This document shows, one piece after another, positions 8,601-11,891 of a DNA stretch of 11,891 nt (positions are counted from its first letter, which is position 1; the number at the start of each line of letters is the position of its first letter). Under the pieces are notes generated by a model that was given only the letters and a program-made list of their open reading frames with translations, had not been told where the DNA came from and searched no databases. Origin of the DNA: an uncultured Clostridia bacterium. Its GTDB lineage: Bacteria > Bacillota > Clostridia > Christensenellales > Borkfalkiaceae. The position numbers and the translations under genes are program-made. The stretch spans positions 1 to 11,891 of the forward strand of contig CAKQKN010000131.1 in assembly GCA_934249215.1 (NCBI GenBank), written 5' to 3'.

Positions 8601-9184
8601 GGGCAGGTTCTGCGGATTCGGCGGACCCGGATATTTTGGGCGCGGGTGTTTTGGGTGCGGGCGCCGTTGACGAAGAGAAAAAACGCGAGGACGTGGGTAC
8701 CGCGTATCATGCGTTTTTAGAAAAATGCGATTTCGGAAAAGACGCCGAAAGCGAGATTAAACGACTTATAGACGGGCTTTTGCTTCCGAAAGAACAAATC
8801 GCGTTGCTCGACAGGAACAAGCTCGGGCGGATTCTCAAGATGAAAATCTTTCGCTCGATCGACGGGTGGCCGCTATATCGCGAACAACCGTTTACTGCGT
8901 ATATGCCGGCGACGCTTATCGGCGAAGAAAACTCGGGGAGCGGCGAAATCCTCGTTCAGGGGATAATCGACCTTCTCTGTGTGAAAGGCGACGAAGCGCT
9001 CGTCATAGACTATAAGTATACCGGCGAATGGCGGGATGACGTTCTCGTGAAAAGGTATCGTAAACAGCTCGAATTATACGTTTACGCCGTCGAAAAAGTG
9101 CTTAAAAAGAAGGTTACGGGCGTATATCTCGTCAATATCAAAGCGGATAAGGTGATTTCGGTCGATCTTAAAAACAAGTTTTAG
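5654..9184 (+). CDS. addA: AddA helicase-nuclease subunit (UvrD/Rep superfamily 1A)
   Basis: This 1176-residue protein is the motor subunit: a 3'-5' ATP-dependent helicase with a C-terminal RecB-type nuclease. Motifs appear in order: Q-motif Gln6, Walker A SAGSGKT with Lys27, TVHSFC near 99-104 (motif Ia), DEYQDT at 381-386 (motif II), VGDVKQNIYDFRG at 405-417 (III), NFRS with Arg446 (IV), SVHASKGLEY at 756-765 (V) and LYVALTRAR at 831-839 (VI). The nuclease domain has His1019, Asp1106 (VQGIIDLL), Asp1119 and Lys1121 (IDYKY) and Gln1138 (QLELY), so both activities look intact. A low-complexity Ser/Ala/Gly/Asp linker at about 969-1004 precedes the nuclease. GGAGG at 5641-5645 lies 8 nt before this ATG and overlaps the end of addB, suggesting translational coupling; the second ATG (5657) is an alternative. 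Length is typical of the family. Confidence 0.97.
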   Translation: MMTEKQQRAVDFGEGNVLVSASAGSGKTCVMVNRIIRLIAEGKANVDEILCVTFTVLAASEMKQKIAAAITERIRTADAEESERLSRQLDMLPTANISTVHSFCKNLIKEFFYEAGVDPSFSVVSDSEREKLVKRAIDRYFDEMYESGDEKLELLLPVFFKRRSDAALKNLVVSVFNGIMTEPDPFKILDDGELYYTEEGVGKIYDELAAELKAELKRFADYAEGYAAEFAGFSEYENYVALVINGLNFAAEGKTPAEITDRLADALPRRPGKKKTDDEKILRAEAAFKEFADEYGEFRRKKMKEYDLNDFDEELAFAADGLEIYRAFCGVVKGFAAAFAEEKREENCVDFSDFEHFALKVLQNEAIRNEVRARFKFVFTDEYQDTSGVQEYLLRAVSNDNLFMVGDVKQNIYDFRGCNPLIFAEKRKLYEETGEGEVIDLDKNFRSTNAVISAVNRVFSGSMTQKCGNVDYRANQMIFGADYPEDEGEIGFYAVKKRVDKGNLPRGVYGVVKHLETMNDGGFFAEGAFIAKMILDIYGKEIFVGKDGKKKKIEFGDIAILLRNANASGDAYAKELIAAGIPVSANSKKSIGEYAEIAFLIDFLKLVGCFNQDIPLASVLKSNIGGVSDAELYAIRKFTPRGSFVDAYGTYIREKGADDPLAEKLRKFDRYMEKIRLIASFTSCDELLSLVIRENGIDVGLLSSRMGEFKMARVNAFIRAAGAKKQTVDEFLSGIDETVKALTVAYDDENAVKIMSVHASKGLEYPVVILAGAFKEYNDRDKSGNFIYDRKYGVAIAHYDTMTMVVRKTAFLAFLKKKLLKRSREEEMRILYVALTRARNDLYVVGEYGKTCPNFKKTHFEGDIYSVKRPFDFFAENDFPFVDAGEWDERKQAERSLRKVFIGECDEELASYIAANLDFKYESADEFLSVKRSVTSAAHFEEEGAPAFERKPLFEEPSEEFFDLPFDVSADSVGSPSAADSAGAGSADSADPDILGAGVLGAGAVDEEKKREDVGTAYHAFLEKCDFGKDAESEIKRLIDGLLLPKEQIALLDRNKLGRILKMKIFRSIDGWPLYREQPFTAYMPATLIGEENSGSGEILVQGIIDLLCVKGDEALVIDYKYTGEWRDDVLVKRYRKQLELYVYAVEKVLKKKVTGVYLVNIKADKVISVDLKNKF

Positions 9185-9242
9185 TTGGTTGAATGAATCG
9201 ACGAAGTCGGCGGGGAATCGAGAGAAATATTAAAACCGTGTG

Positions 9243-9259
9243 AAAATTATTATAATTTT
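9243..9259. promoter_or_regulatory. AT-rich perfect palindrome upstream of the lipoprotein promoter
   Basis: AAAATTAT-T-ATAATTTT is a perfect 17-bp palindrome, framed by GTG at 9240-9242 and GTG at 9260-9262. It ends 24 bp before the -35 box at 9284, a place suited to an activator or repressor dimer or to an AT-rich UP element. It has no GC core and so is unlikely to be an intrinsic terminator. Function is inference. Confidence 0.4.
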
Positions 9260-9283
9260 GTGAAAAAACTTTTCGAAAAATCG

Positions 9284-9312
9284 TGGACAAATACATAATA
9301 TGATGATATAAT
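9284..9312 (+). promoter_or_regulatory. Near-consensus sigma-A promoter for the lipoprotein gene
   Basis: TGGACA (9284-9289) and a perfect TATAAT (9307-9312) are separated by 17 bp, with TGA immediately before the -10 (9304-9306) as an extended -10. Transcription should start near 9319, leaving a leader of about 78 nt. It is the best-matching promoter in the window and lies only 100 bp after addA, so the lipoprotein gene is probably expressed independently. No terminator is seen between addA and this promoter, so some readthrough is also possible. Confidence 0.8.
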
Positions 9313-9364
9313 GACGGTGATAAGACGGACGGGGAGGACAAAAACGATTTGCCCGAACCGCTCG

Positions 9365-9379
9365 TCGGATATTATCCGA
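9365..9379. promoter_or_regulatory. 15-bp palindrome in the lipoprotein leader
   Basis: TCGGATA-T-TATCCGA is a perfect palindrome with 7-bp arms, ending 5 bp before the AGGAG ribosome site (9385-9389). As DNA it could be a repressor operator within the transcribed leader; as RNA it could form a small hairpin (TCGGAT/ATCCGA with a 3-nt loop) near the ribosome site. No matching second copy was noticed in the window. Confidence 0.4.
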
Positions 9380-9396
9380 TATAGAGGAGATACGTT

Positions 9397-10356
9397 ATGT
9401 TAAAGAAAATGATTCAGAAAGGTTGCGGTGTGATTGCGGGGTTTCTTGCGATCGTCGGATTTTTCCAGTTCGCCGCGTGTTACAGAACGGAATCGGGAAA
9501 GAAAAAAGATATCGTCGGGACTTATAAACTCGTAAGGCGGACTTACGGGCAGGATTCGTCGGGTCAGGCGATCGACCTTATCGAGCGCGACGGAATCGTC
9601 GAATATCTGATTTTCGGCGAGGACGGCAAGGGCTTCCGCGTTTACGGCGACAAAAAAGAAGAACTTTCGTGCAGCGAACTCCGCGTGACTTTCGAAGAGG
9701 ACGTGGAAAACCCCGGGCTGTATAATTTCATCACTTATAAAATCGATCCCGCGGTGGACGGACGGCGGCTCGGGTATTACGCGAGCGAAAAGATGCTTAA
9801 TTTCGGCACGCCGGCGCTGAGTTCGGGGTGTATAAAACTCGAGGCGAGTTCGACGGCGTATAAGAAAGTGTCGGACGATTGCACGCTCGGCTACGTTTCG
9901 GCGGAAACCTCGAAAACGTTCGAATACGTGCCATACGAGTTCGTCAATCTTCTTTCCGCGACGGCGTTTCGCGACACGATGTACGGCACCGACCCGGAAA
10001 CGGGCGATTTTACATCGACGGATAACGGATATATTTATTTCGTCGTGCAGTTCAACCCGAAAAAAAGCACCGCCGACATTTATTACAGTCTTAAATCGGA
10101 CAAACAAAAGGCAGAGAAAAAGGACCTTCCTTTCACTTTTAAATATTCGGAAGAGGACAACAATCAGTCGATTATCATCGAAGCCGGCGAGTTTAAGTTC
10201 AGGGCGTTTTTAAGAGGCGATCTTTACTTGCTTATCGAAAAGGACGGGACGACTTACGACGTCGCGACCGACGGCTATCCGCAAGACGATCTTAACGCTT
10301 ATTTCGACGAACGTATCGCGGCGTTCGAGCAAACCGAAACAAACGAAAACGCGTAA
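9397..10356 (+). CDS. Predicted lipoprotein of unknown function
   Basis: I do not recognise the family. The 319-residue product begins with basic residues (MLKKMIQK), a hydrophobic stretch at about 11-25 and a lipobox ending FAAC at Cys28, so it should be lipidated and anchored on the outer face of the cytoplasmic membrane. The mature part has alternating polar and hydrophobic strands. A GTYKLVRR segment near 41-48, followed by short strands and turns, suggests a beta-rich, possibly lipocalin-like fold, and a second strand-rich block lies at about 212-290. The only cysteines in the mature part besides Cys28 are at 92, 145 and 162. The tail (about 305-319) is polar and probably disordered. The ATG has AGGAG 7 nt upstream. 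The gene has its own strong promoter and is closed by the terminator at 10376-10413, so it is probably monocistronic and unrelated to AddAB. Lipoprotein call good; function unknown. Confidence 0.85.
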   Translation: MLKKMIQKGCGVIAGFLAIVGFFQFAACYRTESGKKKDIVGTYKLVRRTYGQDSSGQAIDLIERDGIVEYLIFGEDGKGFRVYGDKKEELSCSELRVTFEEDVENPGLYNFITYKIDPAVDGRRLGYYASEKMLNFGTPALSSGCIKLEASSTAYKKVSDDCTLGYVSAETSKTFEYVPYEFVNLLSATAFRDTMYGTDPETGDFTSTDNGYIYFVVQFNPKKSTADIYYSLKSDKQKAEKKDLPFTFKYSEEDNNQSIIIEAGEFKFRAFLRGDLYLLIEKDGTTYDVATDGYPQDDLNAYFDERIAAFEQTETNENA

Positions 10357-10375
10357 CAAACGCGTAAGGCATAAT

Positions 10376-10413
10376 AAAAACACCTTGCAAAGCAGAAGTC
10401 ACAAGGTGTTTTT
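10376..10413. terminator. Bidirectional intrinsic terminator between convergent genes
   Basis: A 12-bp perfect stem (AAAAACACCTTG at 10376-10387 with CAAGGTGTTTTT at 10402-10413) encloses a 14-nt loop. A T run on each strand means it can end both the lipoprotein transcript and the convergent minus-strand transcript whose last gene stops at 10480. Just before it, AAACGCGTAA is repeated directly (10347-10356 and 10358-10367), the first copy containing the lipoprotein stop codon. Confidence 0.88.
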
Positions 10414-10479
10414 TGTCATCTGAAATATGCGATAATCGACTTATCGGCTGGGATTTTGACGTAAAATCAAGTTTTGGCG

Positions 10480-11604
10480 TTAAAAGAGGAGTTTGAAAAC
10501 GAAGCCCGAAGCCGTTTCTTCGTCAAAAGAAAGGAGCGACGGAATTTCGATGAGGTCGCGTCCGAAATAACCGCCTTGTTCTCGGGCGAAAATTTTGTCG
10601 TCGACGACGTATCTTCCGCGCGGATCTTTCTTTACGGGCGCGTCGTATTCGGCGAAAAGCCCTTTGTTTTTTTCGTATGCGCACAGCCCGTGGCAAAAAG
10701 CGGGTGTGAGCGTTTTTTCTTTGTAAGTCTTTACCGAAAGCAAGCCTTCGGGGGCGTGGGGCGGGTTGTCATAACCGACGTAGCCGTCCTGCCGCTCGAA
10801 AAACTGCATTGCGTTGAACCATATGCGGCGCACGATATAAAGGAAGAAACGGTCGCCCGTCGTTTTGTATATTTCGGTGTAAAACCGCATGGCGAGCGAG
10901 GTCGCGACGGGGTCGGCGGTTTTGTCGTTCGGGTCTTGACTTTTATTGAAAGAGTAGTCGAGATTGGCGTTTTTCGCGGCGAGATTTTTCGCAAAAGCCA
11001 AAACATGGCTCAAAAGCGACGGGGCCGTTTTCGTCATCGAAAGTAAGCCTATAGCACCGTTAAACGCATAAATCATGCTTTCAAACGTATGATTTTCGTC
11101 CGAAAAAAGCGGAAGAAGGGCGCCCGCGAACCGTTTTGATTTTTCTGCGTTCAAAATGCGGTTTTCCGCAACGAAGGGAAGCGCGTTGCAACTGATTTCC
11201 GAAAGGCGATCGTTTTTAGCCGTGCCGCCTTTGTCGCCGTCTTTACCGTCGAGGATTTCGGAAAAAAGTCCGTCGGTCAAAATTCCGAAAACGGTTTTCA
11301 ATACGTTTCCGACGGTTTCGTCCGCCGTCATTTTGTGGTAAGCGGAAAGCGCGTTTGCCGCTTCCGTCAGTTTACCGAGCGCTTCGGGATCTGAAACGTC
11401 CGATAAGTCGGGAAGTTTTTCAACGAGCATTTCGCTCAATTTTTCCGCAAGCGGCGCGGGTTTTCCGAGCGCGGAAAAATATGCGCAGAGAGCGTATAAA
11501 AGGCGTGCGGCGTAAACGATATCGCCGCACGGATCGTTTGTTTCTTCTGCGGAAAGCCGCGTTACGAGGTCGTAATGCTTCGCTGCGTTTTTGTCGTAGT
11601 TCAT
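10480..11604 (-). CDS. Uncharacterised mostly helical protein, possibly alpha/alpha-toroid-like
   Basis: I cannot name this 374-residue protein. It has no signal peptide or membrane segment and looks cytoplasmic. The sequence is a series of amphipathic helices (for example about 28-62, 77-115 and 170-215), and the stretch at about 233-276, with its SLAMRFYTEIYKTTGD and FFLYIVRRIWFNAM helices followed by a GYVGYDNP turn, recalls the helical-hairpin barrels of glycosidase-type folds such as GH127. That is a resemblance of style, not a family match, and no catalytic residues can be assigned. A Cys304-His305-x2-Cys308 cluster follows. The start at 11604 is chosen because GGAGG (11613-11617 on the complement) lies 8 nt upstream; an in-frame Met at 11661 has no such site. 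It follows the partial gene at 11686-11891 by 81 bp on the same strand, so the two may share a transcript, ending at 10376-10413. Confidence 0.8.
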   Translation of the reverse strand: MNYDKNAAKHYDLVTRLSAEETNDPCGDIVYAARLLYALCAYFSALGKPAPLAEKLSEMLVEKLPDLSDVSDPEALGKLTEAANALSAYHKMTADETVGNVLKTVFGILTDGLFSEILDGKDGDKGGTAKNDRLSEISCNALPFVAENRILNAEKSKRFAGALLPLFSDENHTFESMIYAFNGAIGLLSMTKTAPSLLSHVLAFAKNLAAKNANLDYSFNKSQDPNDKTADPVATSLAMRFYTEIYKTTGDRFFLYIVRRIWFNAMQFFERQDGYVGYDNPPHAPEGLLSVKTYKEKTLTPAFCHGLCAYEKNKGLFAEYDAPVKKDPRGRYVVDDKIFAREQGGYFGRDLIEIPSLLSFDEETASGFVFKLLF

Positions 11605-11685
11605 TTTCTTTTCCTCCGCGGTCTGCAGTTTTTTTTGCGAGCCAAAGCGCAAAAACCGCACCTTATGCGCCGATTGTTGCCGCAG

Positions 11686-11891
11686 TTATTTTTCTTCCGC
11701 TTTCTTTGCCTCGGCGTGAGATTTTTCGATTATAAATTCCGCGATTCGGTTAAAAATCGGGAACGCCACTTCGAGAATGAGTTCGAGCCCGAGAAGTATA
11801 AGGTGGGTGCGCGCCGTTTCTTCGGACGGAGAAAGGAGCATTTCGAGCGACAGAATGATTACCGTTGCCGCTTCCGCGCAGTGAATGAAGT
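11686..11891 (-). CDS. C-terminal end of an unrecognised protein (cut by window edge)
   Basis: An open minus-strand frame runs in from the right edge and ends with TAA at 11686-11688, giving the last 67 residues of a protein. It contains two hydrophobic helical stretches (about residues 9-19, ATVIILSLEML, and 30-54, from LILLGLELILEV to the FII segment), then a charged tail rich in Lys, Glu and Ala. This could be the end of a small membrane or amphipathic protein. The frame has no internal stop and uses the same codons as its neighbours, and it lies just upstream of the 10480-11604 gene on the same strand. Start, length and family cannot be seen. Confidence 0.6.
   Translation of the reverse strand, partial: FIHCAEAATVIILSLEMLLSPSEETARTHLILLGLELILEVAFPIFNRIAEFIIEKSHAEAKKAEEK

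Noticed and set aside
9185..9283. A terminator after addA
   Set aside because: Only a 4-bp CGAC/GTCG hairpin without a T run and an AT-only palindrome are present; neither fits an intrinsic terminator.
11632..11655. TTTTTGCG/CGCAAAAA inverted repeat considered as a terminator between the two minus-strand genes
   Set aside because: Only three GC pairs are in the stem, and on the minus strand it is followed by A rather than T residues. It is too weak to separate the genes.
11605..11661. A 19-residue N-terminal extension of the helical protein
   Set aside because: No ribosome site precedes the Met at 11661, whereas GGAGG lies 8 nt before the ATG at 11604.

Overview
The window looks like chromosomal DNA from a low-to-moderate GC Gram-positive bacterium, most likely a Clostridia-type Bacillota from a gut or similar anaerobic habitat. 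The reasons are the AddA/AddB recombination nuclease (rather than RecBCD), strong GGAGG ribosome sites before almost every gene, AT-rich promoters close to the sigma-A consensus, and intrinsic terminators with long T runs. This assignment is inference; there is no rRNA or tRNA here to anchor it.

Layout. Positions 1-442 hold no convincing gene. They contain a strong bidirectional terminator (122-154) and an imperfect palindromic repeat of about 150 bp (249-397). On the minus strand, 443-1630 encodes a PLP-dependent alpha-oxoamine synthase resembling serine palmitoyltransferase, with its own promoter at 1686-1714. The intergenic stretch 1715-2161 has an AT-rich segment, a hairpin-forming block and inverted copies of the same repeat core seen on the left, so this gene is bracketed by related repeats in opposite orientation.

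The centre is a two-gene plus-strand operon: addB (2162-5650) and addA (5654-9184), separated by 3 bp and driven by a promoter at 2102-2130. Together they should form the AddAB helicase-nuclease that processes double-strand breaks for RecA-dependent repair. The helicase motifs and one nuclease domain are in AddA; a second nuclease domain and the iron-sulfur cysteines are in AddB. AddB lacks a visible Walker A motif, as in RexB-like subunits. Both proteins carry Gly/Ser/Ala-rich low-complexity segments ahead of their nuclease domains.

Downstream, a near-consensus promoter (9284-9312), with an AT-rich palindrome before it and another palindrome in its leader, drives a predicted secreted lipoprotein (9397-10356). 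A bidirectional terminator (10376-10413) separates it from a convergent minus-strand pair: an unrecognised, mostly helical 374-residue protein (10480-11604) and, upstream of it, the C-terminal end of another gene cut by the window edge (11686-11891). I see no CRISPR array, phage gene, transposase or RNA gene.
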